DNA of 37,247 nt, from positions 1-37,247 of the forward strand of contig JAFDER010000002.1 of assembly GCA_019310245.1 (NCBI GenBank). Direction: 5' to 3'. This DNA comes from Deltaproteobacteria bacterium (GTDB lineage: Bacteria; Myxococcota_A; Polyangia; DRWM01). Shown here piece after piece: positions 23,368 through 30,693 of this stretch (within the stretch, counting starts at the first letter, position 1; the number at the start of each line of letters is the position of its first letter). The translations under genes were made by a program, and so were the position numbers. The notes below the pieces were generated by a model. It was not told the DNA's origin, did not search any database, and worked only from the letters and a program-made list of their open reading frames with translations.

Positions 23368-26300
23368 TCAGCGGCGCTTCTTCTTCGGTGGACGCGGCGG
23401 TGCAGAGAGCTTCTGCCCGCGCTTGCGGACTGGCGGCGGCGGCGGCGGCAGGGAATCTCCCGAGTCCCTGGACTTCTCCGCCTTCGGCGGCAGGGGTGGC
23501 GGCTGGGAGGGGGCGTGATCGCCCCCGGCCTCGGCGAACTCGTCCACGGCGTATTCCTCCTCCAGCATGTCGCTGAGGGAATCATCGTCGAGAACGTAGG
23601 CGGCGCTCTCGGGCACTGCGGCGGCCTCGTCGTCGGGAGGCGTGTGCTCGTCCTCCTCGATCTCCGGAACCGCGGCCTGCTCCGGCTCGGGCTCCGTGGC
23701 GTCGGACCCCTCCGCTTCCTCCAGGTCCTGCAGGGCCTCGTCCCGCGGCTCCTCAGCCGCACCCTCACCGGGAGGCAGTGCTTCCTCATCCGCATCGGCC
23801 CCGTCATCTTCCTCCCCGGCCTCCTGTACGTCCTCCCCGGCCTCCTCCGCGTCCTCCCCGGCCTCTTCGAGGCCGATCTGATCGCCTGCTGCCTGCACCT
23901 CGGGCGGGACGTCGTCCGCTTCACCGGCAGACGGCTCCGGCTCGTCGTCCCCGTCCTCGCGGCTCATTGCGAGCAGCTGGGAGACCTTCTGCAGGGGCAC
24001 CTCGCCGGTGTCCACGGCATCCTCCCAGTCGGGCAGCTCGTCGCTCTCGGCCGGAGGCGCGGCAGGGGCCTTGATGTCGGACAGGTCCTCCGCGAGCAGG
24101 GAGCGCCGGAGCTCCTCCACGTCCACCTCTTCCTCTTCCTCCTCCTCGTCGTCCCCGCCAAGGCGAGCGGCCAGCCCGAGCTTCGATTTCTGGAGCCTCT
24201 CGACGGACTCGAGGGCCTCCTCGTCCTCGGGCAGGTCCTTGAGGATCTTCTTGTAGGCATCCAGGGCCTCGAACCGGTTGCCGAGGTCCTGGTCCCAGAT
24301 GTGGGCGGTCTCGCGCTGAAGCGCGATCCTCTGCTCCTCGTCCTCGACGCGCTCGATGGCGGACTCGAGGATCACGAGCAGGTCGTTGTACCGTCCCACG
24401 CTGCGGTAGAACTCGGACAGCTTCCTGAAGGCCGTGGGATGCTCCGGATTCATCTGGATGAGCTGCCAGTAGTGGTCCGCGGCCTCGTCCGGCCTGCTCA
24501 GCTCCTCGACGAGGATGCGGGCGCGCCTGTCGTGGATGATCTCGGCGGCCTCCATCTTGAGCGAGAGCCTGAGGATGCCGCCGTAGTGACCCGCGAGCGC
24601 CTCCCAGAAGTTCTCCTTCTCTGCCAGCACCTCGAGCCTCTCGAGGATCACGAGGTCGGACGGGCTGAGCCTGTGAGCCTCCCTCAGGGCGTTGAACGCC
24701 GAGGCGGCATCGTTGAGCCCGTTGCCGTAGATGCGGGCGATCTGCCTGAGGAACAGGACGCGCACGGGATCGGAGGCCTCGTAGCTCTCGGAATGGGCCT
24801 GGTAGGTCTTCAGCAGCCAGGAGTAGACGTACCCCTTGTCCCTCTCCGACAGGTTCTCCTCCACGCCTTGAGCCGCATCGAAGATCAGCCGGCCGAACCG
24901 CTCGTTGGCCGGATCGACCTCGACGGCATCCTGGATGATCTTGATGGCGCCGTCCACGTTCTGCAGGTGCTCGGCCATGATGCGGGCCATCCGGAGCTTG
25001 ATCTCGATGCGCTCCTCGTTGTCGCTCGATGAACGGAACTTCTTCTCGAACGCACCGAGGAGCTCCTGGTACTCGCCGGCCTCGAGCGCGGCCTCGTGGA
25101 AGTGCTCGAACAGCTCCGCGTCGTCGGGCATCTCCTCCACGGCCCTGAGCAGCGGCATCACCGCTCCACGCGCGAATCCACCCTGCTTCCAGACGACGTC
25201 GGAGAACCTCTTGAGGAGCATGGTGCGCCCCTCCTCGTCGTCGATGCCGCGCGAGATCCTCTCGTAGATGCCTCCGAGCCGCTCCCAGTCCTTGCACCCC
25301 AGCGCCGCCCTGTCGGCATCGTCAAGGAGCGTGACCTCGTCCGGATCCGCGATGACGGCCTGATTGACCACGTACAGGGCTCGCGTGTGGTCCTCGAGCT
25401 TGTCGAAGTACAGCTCCGCAGCCTGGCGCCACTTCTTGACCTGCTCCTCCTTGTCCTCCTCCCTGGGAGCGAGGTCCTCGTACATGGCCGCGAGGTCACC
25501 CCACTGCTCGAGCCTGTGCGCAGCCTCCTCGAGCACCGTCATCACGTCCTCGTCGACGGTGATGCGGCTGAAGATCTCCTTGAACCAGCTCCATGCACGC
25601 GATCCGTCCTCGAGCTCCACCTCGCAGACCTTCGCTCCCTTGAGCAGGAGGCCCAGCTTCTCGGCCTCGTTCTCCTCGGCCTTGGTCTTGGAGCGGATGA
25701 GCCTCAGGAGCTTCTCCCACTCGCCTTCCTTCTCGTACAGCTCCTCGAGCGCACTGATGGCCTGGAAGTCTCCCGGCGCCGAGGCAAGCACCTTCTCGTA
25801 GGCCGCGATCGCCTTGAGCTGGTCCTCGAGCTTCTCCTGGTACCAGGAAGCGAGCTGGAACAGCAGGGGCCTCTCCTCATCGGGCTCGATCGGCAGGCGC
25901 AGCTCCCTCTCCAGTGTCTCGGCCGCGAGCCGGAAGTCCTCGATGTCGGCGTGGATGACGCGCAGCAGGGTGAGGGTGCCCCGATCCTCGGGAAGGTCCT
26001 CGAGGATCTCGTCGAGAGCCTCGACGGCGTTCTTCGGCTCGTGGAGCCTCTCGTAGAGCACGTCTGCGAGCTTTCTGAGGATCTCTGCCTTCTCCTCCGG
26101 GCTCTCCGCCAGGTTCGCCTGCCGCCTCAGGTTGTCCTTGAGCTCGGGCCAGCGCTCCTTCTCCTCGTCCCACGCGGCGAGGGTCCTGAGCGCCTCGATG
26201 TCGTCGCCGCCCTCGAGCAGCTTGCGCCACACCTCCATCGCCTCGTCGCGGCGATCGACCTGCTCGCTGCTCAGCAGCAGTCCCAGCCTTCTCATGAAGA

Positions 26301-28737
26301 ACCTGTGGTGCTCCTCGAGTGAGCTCTCCTCGATCAGGCGCCGGTACAGGGAGATGAGATCCTCTTGCCGGTCCTGGCCCTCGAGGAGCTCGCCGAACCG
26401 CTCGTAGGCCTCGATGTCCCCGGGCACCCGCTCGAGGTACTTCTCCCAGTAGGCCGCCGACATCTCGGCATCGTCGGCCAGGTCCCACGTGTAGATGGCC
26501 ATGCTCTTGAGCGACGAGTTCTTCTCCTCCTCGTCGTCCGAGAGCTCGAAGAGCTTCACAAGAGAATCCAGCAGGGTCTGCGCCCCGCCCTGGCCTTCCT
26601 CGAGCTTGACGAGCCTGCGCAGGTTCTCGACGCTGTCGGGGAACTCCTCGAAGCAGGACCTGCAGGTCTCGAGGGCGGCGCCAGCGTCCTCCATGTCCTC
26701 TTCCTGGACCGCAGCGAGCCTGTGGTAGAGCGCGAGCTTCTTCTCCTCGTCCTCCTCCTTGTCCAGGTGCAGTCTCACCACCCTCGCCAGCTCCTCCCAG
26801 TCGCGCATGCGCAGCGCCAGCTCGTCGAGCTTGCCCAGGACGGTGGCGTCATCCGGCTTGACCTCCAGCGCCCGCCACCAGACCTCGTACGCCGAGCGCG
26901 GATCGTCCCTCCTGAGCAGGTGGATGTCCGCGATCTTCTGGCACAGGTCGAAGCGCTTCTCGGTGTCCGTGATGCGGTAGAAGTCCTCATCGAGGAAGGC
27001 GACGTACTCGTCCCAGCGCTTGGACGACGTGAGGATCCGCTCGAACGCCTTGCGGGCATCGTCGTTGTCCGGATCGAGCACGACCATCCGCTTGTAGATG
27101 TCGATCGAGGAGTCCACGTCCCGGAGCCTCGTCTCGCAGATGGCAGCGGCCTCGCGGAGTCGCTGGAGCCTCACGTCGTGTGAGAGACGCGGTGAGTCCG
27201 CGGACCGTATGAGCAGATCCTTGAGCTCCTCGAACCGGCTGGTGCTCCTGAACCTGCGCTCGAGGAAAGCCCAGGCTGCGGTCTCGTCGGGTGCCATCTC
27301 GATGACCTGCAGCATCTTGGCCTCGGCCTTCTCGATCATGCCGAGCTTCTGGAGCTTCTCTCCGTCGCTGCGGAGCTTGCGTACGAGCTCCTCGTCGATG
27401 GGAGGCAGCTCCGGCTCGGGCTCCGGCTCGGGCTCGGGCTCCGGGGCTACTTCCGCCGCGTCCCCGGCCTCGGGCTCCTGCTGCGGTGCAGCCTCTTCCC
27501 CGCCTGCCACGGGCTCATCGAGAGCCCCCTCTTGCTCGCCGGCATCGGGTGCCTCGGCCGGCGGCGCGGGCTCGGGCAGATCGGGAACCTCTCCGCTCCG
27601 GAGCTGCTTGAGCATGTCGAGATCCGACGGGTCGCCGTGCTCCTCGAGCCTCTCGAAGTAGCTGAGCGCCTGCTGGGGATCGTCGAGCCGCTGGACGTGG
27701 AGCCTGCCGAGCCGCCGGATGAGGGGGAGCCTCTCCTGCTCGTCGTCGATGGCGTCGAGGCAGCGCTCCAGCCGCAGCTTGAGGTCGGTCCACCTGCCCT
27801 CGCGCGCGCAATGGCTCTCGTACTCCTCGATGCAGCCCTCGTGCGTCGGCATCATGTCGAGCGCCGTCTCCAGGTACTGCACCGCGATGTCCAGCTCCGA
27901 GAGCTGGGCCAGCCTCTGGAAGGCATCGACGCCCACCTTCCGGTCGTCGGCCGCCTCCTGGCCCGCCTCGACGCGCCGCATGACCGCCGTTCCCAGCTCG
28001 TACAGCACGTCGGGATTCGTGGGAGCCAGGGCCTGGGCGTGCTTGAGCGTCACGATGGATGCTTCCAGATCCCCCAGCTGCTGCTCCCTGAGGATGGCGA
28101 GCTCGCGGTAGAGAGCCACCTTGCGCTCTGGATCGGGCTCGGCGTTGATCTCCATCTCGTAGAGCCGCGCCGCCGTGTCGGCGTTGCCGGCGTTGACGTA
28201 GATCTCGCGGGCCAGATAGATCGCCATCACGTTGGTGGGATCGGCCTGGGTCGCGCGCTTGTAGAAGGAAACCGCAACGTCGGAGCGCTGGTAGTACGAT
28301 CCCCAGATCTCCCCGATCTGCTGGTAGAGGGAGGAACGCAGCGCCGCGGACTCCTTGCCGGGCTCGTATGTCTCGAGGCCCTCGACCCAGCGGGTCAGGA
28401 TCTGCAGGAGGGCCTCGTAGTCCCCGCCTTCCCGGTAGATGGCCTCGAGCCTCTCGGCGCTCCCCCTGTGGTTGGGCGCCACCTCCATGGCCCTGAGCAG
28501 CGTCGCCGTGCCTCGCGGCACGTCACCGATCTTGTCGAGCCACAGCTCGCCCGATCGGTGAAACAGATCCGCGGCTTCCGCCTGACCGCCGAGATGAGTT
28601 GCGCGAGCCTCCATGAGCTCTGCGAGCTCGAGGAACATCCCGCCTTTCATGAAGTGATTCCTGAGTGCGGAAAACGCCGATATATCAAGGGGATCCGTTG
28701 CTAGCTTCTGCTTGTAGATCTCGATATCCGACGACAT
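23368..28737 (-). CDS. Giant TPR/HAT-repeat protein (1789 aa) with acidic and proline-rich tails
   Basis: The product is almost wholly helical repeats, many of the 'Y...A....P.....L..L..LY...G....L' kind (for example RLYEMEINAEPDPERKVALYRELA). There is no signal peptide or membrane helix, so it is probably cytoplasmic and a scaffold. A Glu-Pro run (EPEPEPEPEPE) near residue 440 breaks the repeats. Residues from about 1590 are strongly acidic, then Pro-rich (PPPLPPK, PPPPPPV), and the C-terminus is basic (PPRPPKKKRR). ATG at 28737 (MSSDIEIYKQKL) is chosen over the TTG at 28773, as the promoter's -10 lies just upstream of it. It heads the tpr-map-queG operon. Similar giant TPR proteins occur in myxobacteria; function here is unknown. 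Confidence 0.85.
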   Translation of the reverse strand: MSSDIEIYKQKLATDPLDISAFSALRNHFMKGGMFLELAELMEARATHLGGQAEAADLFHRSGELWLDKIGDVPRGTATLLRAMEVAPNHRGSAERLEAIYREGGDYEALLQILTRWVEGLETYEPGKESAALRSSLYQQIGEIWGSYYQRSDVAVSFYKRATQADPTNVMAIYLAREIYVNAGNADTAARLYEMEINAEPDPERKVALYRELAILREQQLGDLEASIVTLKHAQALAPTNPDVLYELGTAVMRRVEAGQEAADDRKVGVDAFQRLAQLSELDIAVQYLETALDMMPTHEGCIEEYESHCAREGRWTDLKLRLERCLDAIDDEQERLPLIRRLGRLHVQRLDDPQQALSYFERLEEHGDPSDLDMLKQLRSGEVPDLPEPAPPAEAPDAGEQEGALDEPVAGGEEAAPQQEPEAGDAAEVAPEPEPEPEPEPELPPIDEELVRKLRSDGEKLQKLGMIEKAEAKMLQVIEMAPDETAAWAFLERRFRSTSRFEELKDLLIRSADSPRLSHDVRLQRLREAAAICETRLRDVDSSIDIYKRMVVLDPDNDDARKAFERILTSSKRWDEYVAFLDEDFYRITDTEKRFDLCQKIADIHLLRRDDPRSAYEVWWRALEVKPDDATVLGKLDELALRMRDWEELARVVRLHLDKEEDEEKKLALYHRLAAVQEEDMEDAGAALETCRSCFEEFPDSVENLRRLVKLEEGQGGAQTLLDSLVKLFELSDDEEEKNSSLKSMAIYTWDLADDAEMSAAYWEKYLERVPGDIEAYERFGELLEGQDRQEDLISLYRRLIEESSLEEHHRFFMRRLGLLLSSEQVDRRDEAMEVWRKLLEGGDDIEALRTLAAWDEEKERWPELKDNLRRQANLAESPEEKAEILRKLADVLYERLHEPKNAVEALDEILEDLPEDRGTLTLLRVIHADIEDFRLAAETLERELRLPIEPDEERPLLFQLASWYQEKLEDQLKAIAAYEKVLASAPGDFQAISALEELYEKEGEWEKLLRLIRSKTKAEENEAEKLGLLLKGAKVCEVELEDGSRAWSWFKEIFSRITVDEDVMTVLEEAAHRLEQWGDLAAMYEDLAPREEDKEEQVKKWRQAAELYFDKLEDHTRALYVVNQAVIADPDEVTLLDDADRAALGCKDWERLGGIYERISRGIDDEEGRTMLLKRFSDVVWKQGGFARGAVMPLLRAVEEMPDDAELFEHFHEAALEAGEYQELLGAFEKKFRSSSDNEERIEIKLRMARIMAEHLQNVDGAIKIIQDAVEVDPANERFGRLIFDAAQGVEENLSERDKGYVYSWLLKTYQAHSESYEASDPVRVLFLRQIARIYGNGLNDAASAFNALREAHRLSPSDLVILERLEVLAEKENFWEALAGHYGGILRLSLKMEAAEIIHDRRARILVEELSRPDEAADHYWQLIQMNPEHPTAFRKLSEFYRSVGRYNDLLVILESAIERVEDEEQRIALQRETAHIWDQDLGNRFEALDAYKKILKDLPEDEEALESVERLQKSKLGLAARLGGDDEEEEEEEVDVEELRRSLLAEDLSDIKAPAAPPAESDELPDWEDAVDTGEVPLQKVSQLLAMSREDGDDEPEPSAGEADDVPPEVQAAGDQIGLEEAGEDAEEAGEDVQEAGEEDDGADADEEALPPGEGAAEEPRDEALQDLEEAEGSDATEPEPEQAAVPEIEEDEHTPPDDEAAAVPESAAYVLDDDSLSDMLEEEYAVDEFAEAGGDHAPSQPPPLPPKAEKSRDSGDSLPPPPPPVRKRGQKLSAPPRPPKKKRR
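23810..23872 (-). repeat. Three 21-bp tandem repeats in the TPR gene's acidic tail
   Basis: A 21-bp unit beginning TCCTCCCCGGCCTC occurs three times (23810-23830, 23831-23851, 23852-23872). It encodes EEAGED/QEAGEE-like acidic heptads and stays in frame. Confidence 0.8.
27408..27445 (-). repeat. Short GGCTCG/CTCCGG run encoding the Glu-Pro repeat
   Basis: Interspersed 6-bp units CTCCGG and GGCTCG in tandem encode EPEPEPEPEPE in the TPR protein. It is a possible slippage site that keeps frame. Confidence 0.6.
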
Positions 28738-28744
28738 GGGATCG

Positions 28745-28773
28745 AATCTACCACCCGCGTTTTTACCATTCAA
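28745..28773 (-). promoter_or_regulatory. Candidate promoter of the TPR-map-queG operon, near-leaderless
   Basis: Minus-strand TTGAAT (28773-28768), a 17-bp spacer and TAGATT (28750-28745). The -10 ends 7 nt before the ATG at 28737, matching nadE. No Shine-Dalgarno site precedes the ATG. Confidence 0.55.
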
Positions 28774-28789
28774 GCACTTTGTATGATTT

Positions 28790-28819
28790 TTGATACGAGG
28801 GGAGCCGGCGCGATATGGT
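28790..28819 (+). promoter_or_regulatory. Candidate promoter of the permease genes
   Basis: TTGATA (28790-28795), an 18-bp spacer and TATGGT (28814-28819) lie 46 nt before the ATG at 28866, divergent from the TPR operon promoter 17 bp away. Confidence 0.45.
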
Positions 28820-28865
28820 CACATGATCGGGTGCCAATCGAGGACCCGAGAACGATCTCAGGACG

Positions 28866-29846
28866 ATGGTCGACACACACGTATCCGGTCGGTGGATGTA
28901 CAAGGCGGCACGCATGCTGGGGGGCGGCCTGCTCACGATCTGGGGCGTGGCCACCTGCGTGTTCTTCGCGATCCACCTGCTCCCCGGCGATCCGGTCGAC
29001 CAGATCCTCGGGGACGATGCTCCGCCGGAGGCGCGAGCCGAGCTCCGCACGCGCCTCAACCTCGACCGTCCGCTCGTGGAGCAGTACACCATCTACATGG
29101 GCGACCTCGTGACGGGGAAGCTGGGACACAGCTTCAACCGACCGGACAGGTCAGTGGGATCGCTCCTTGCAGAGAGCTTCCCGCACACGGTCGTCCTGGC
29201 CCTTGCGGCCATGGCGGTCGCCCTGGCCCTGAGCATCCCCCTCGGGGTGATCGGAGCCGTGCGCCGCGGCAGGCCCGAGGCCGGACTCCTGAGCGTTGGT
29301 GCCCTGCTGGGCCTGGCGATCCCTAACATATGGCTCGGACCCGTTCTTCTCGCTGTTTTTTCCATCGCACTGAAAGTGACCCCCCTCCCGGGCGAGGACC
29401 CCATGGATCCCGCCGGCCTCATCCTGCCCGCGGTCACACTGGGCACGGCGCTCATGGCCATCCTGTACCGCCTCACGCGCTCGAGCATGGAGGAGGTGCT
29501 GGCCAAGCCGTTCGTGCGCACGGCCGCGGCAAAGGGCCTCTCGCCGGCCCGCGTCCTGATGTGGCACGCGCTGCCGAACGCGCTGCTTCCCGTGGTGAGC
29601 GTCGGCGGCCTCCAGCTCGGAGCGCTGCTCACCGGAACGGTGATCACGGAGAAGATCTTCGAGCGGCCCGGACTCGGCTCCCTCTTCCTCGAGGCGTACT
29701 ACGCGAGGGACATCCCGACCGTCCAGGGTTGCGTGCTCACGATGGCGGCCGTTTATGTCATCGTCAACGCCCTGACCGACGCCACCTATTACGCGATCAA
29801 TCCACGCCTCCGCCGTTCCTCGTCGCCGTCGGAGGCCGGGCCGTGA
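28866..29846 (+). CDS. ABC transporter permease, DppB/OppB family
   Basis: The 326-aa protein is an inner-membrane subunit of the peptide/nickel ABC importer class. Its family marks are the N-terminal helix followed by FFAIHLLPGDPVDQILGDDAPPEA, the pattern LNLDRPLVEQYTIYMGDLVTGKLGHSF, and the EAA loop (KPFVRTAAAKGLSPARVLMWHALPNALLPVVSVGGLQLGALLTG) at about 220-260. Six hydrophobic helices can be picked out. It could start at ATG 28866 or 11 codons later (MYKAARML). Its stop overlaps the next permease by 4 bp (GTGA). No substrate-binding protein or ATPase gene lies nearby, so the other transporter parts are elsewhere and the substrate is unknown. Confidence 0.93.
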   Translation: MVDTHVSGRWMYKAARMLGGGLLTIWGVATCVFFAIHLLPGDPVDQILGDDAPPEARAELRTRLNLDRPLVEQYTIYMGDLVTGKLGHSFNRPDRSVGSLLAESFPHTVVLALAAMAVALALSIPLGVIGAVRRGRPEAGLLSVGALLGLAIPNIWLGPVLLAVFSIALKVTPLPGEDPMDPAGLILPAVTLGTALMAILYRLTRSSMEEVLAKPFVRTAAAKGLSPARVLMWHALPNALLPVVSVGGLQLGALLTGTVITEKIFERPGLGSLFLEAYYARDIPTVQGCVLTMAAVYVIVNALTDATYYAINPRLRRSSSPSEAGP

Positions 29847-30634
29847 AGGTGCTACGCGCCATCCCGCTCGTGGTCGTTGCGGCCTTCTTCTGCGTGGCGC
29901 TCGTCGGACCCCTGCTGGCCCCGTACGGCCATGGGGAGCTGGACATCGCGCAGGAGTTCGCCTCCCCCTCGGCCTCTCACGTCCTGGGAACCGGCGAGAA
30001 CGGCATCGATCTCCTCTCCGCCCTGCTGCGCGGTACGCGCCTGGCCTTCGTGGTGGCCGCGAGCGTCGTCCTCGTCTCCGTGGTCGTTGGAGTTGGAGTG
30101 GGCATCGCGGCCGGCTACCTGGGCGGGACGATCGACCGCGCGGCCTCCGCCGTCATCACGCTCCTGCTCGCCTTTCCATCCATCCTCCTGAACATGGCGA
30201 TCGTCGCCCTCGTGGCACGTCCGGGGGTGGGACACATCATTTTCGCCCTGTGCGTCAACGGATGGGTGTCCTACGCCCGCGTGGCCCGGGGGGAGACGCT
30301 GGCCATCAGGAGCCAGGAGTACGTCAAGAGCGGTGTGAGCCTCGGCCTCCCGCTGTGGCGCATCGCGCTCGGGCACATCCTGCCGAACCTTGCGGGGCCC
30401 GTGATCATCCAGGCCACATACGGTTTCGGAGGCGTGATCCTCGCGGAGTCCTCCCTGAGCTTCCTCGGCCTCGGGCCGGCCAGGGCCGACAGCTGGGGAG
30501 CGCTGCTCGATCAAGGAGCGAGCTACCTCATGGTGAGCCCCTGGGTGGCGTTGGTGAGCGGGGCGGCCATCTTCGTCTGCATCCTCTCGTTCAACCTCCT
30601 GGGAGACGAGATCAAGCGACGCGTCACCGGCTAG
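29843..30634 (+). CDS. ABC transporter permease, DppC/OppC family
   Basis: The second permease of the pair (263 aa) starts at GTG 29843 inside the stop of the first gene, with GGAGG 8 nt upstream. It has the family's HVLGTGENGIDLLSALLRGTRLAF segment near 45-70 and an EAA loop with YVKSGVSLGLPLWRIALGHILPNLAGPVIIQ near 165-195. It also has the typical ESSLSFLGLGPARADSWGALLDQG end. It is shorter than usual (280-300), with little N-terminal cytoplasmic tail. The track's 434-aa ORF starts inside the first permease in another frame and is rejected. With DppB it should form the membrane channel of one transporter. Confidence 0.93.
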   Translation: MKVLRAIPLVVVAAFFCVALVGPLLAPYGHGELDIAQEFASPSASHVLGTGENGIDLLSALLRGTRLAFVVAASVVLVSVVVGVGVGIAAGYLGGTIDRAASAVITLLLAFPSILLNMAIVALVARPGVGHIIFALCVNGWVSYARVARGETLAIRSQEYVKSGVSLGLPLWRIALGHILPNLAGPVIIQATYGFGGVILAESSLSFLGLGPARADSWGALLDQGASYLMVSPWVALVSGAAIFVCILSFNLLGDEIKRRVTG

Positions 30635-30657
30635 TCCGGGACGGATCCGGGCATTGC

Positions 30658-30686
30658 TTGACGCCCGCGGCCCGAAGTGGAAACCT
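30658..30686 (+). promoter_or_regulatory. Weak candidate promoter of the helicase gene
   Basis: TTGACG (30658-30663), a 17-bp spacer and AAACCT (30681-30686). The -10 is poor but ends 7 nt before the GTG at 30694, the same spacing as at nadE and the TPR gene. Confidence 0.3.
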
Positions 30687-30693
30687 TTGCGCC

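Noticed and set aside
22569-23924. 451-aa version of MetAP starting inside the TPR gene
   Set aside because: The extra 187 N-terminal residues are Arg/Pro-rich translation of the TPR gene's tail in another frame, unlike any MetAP extension.
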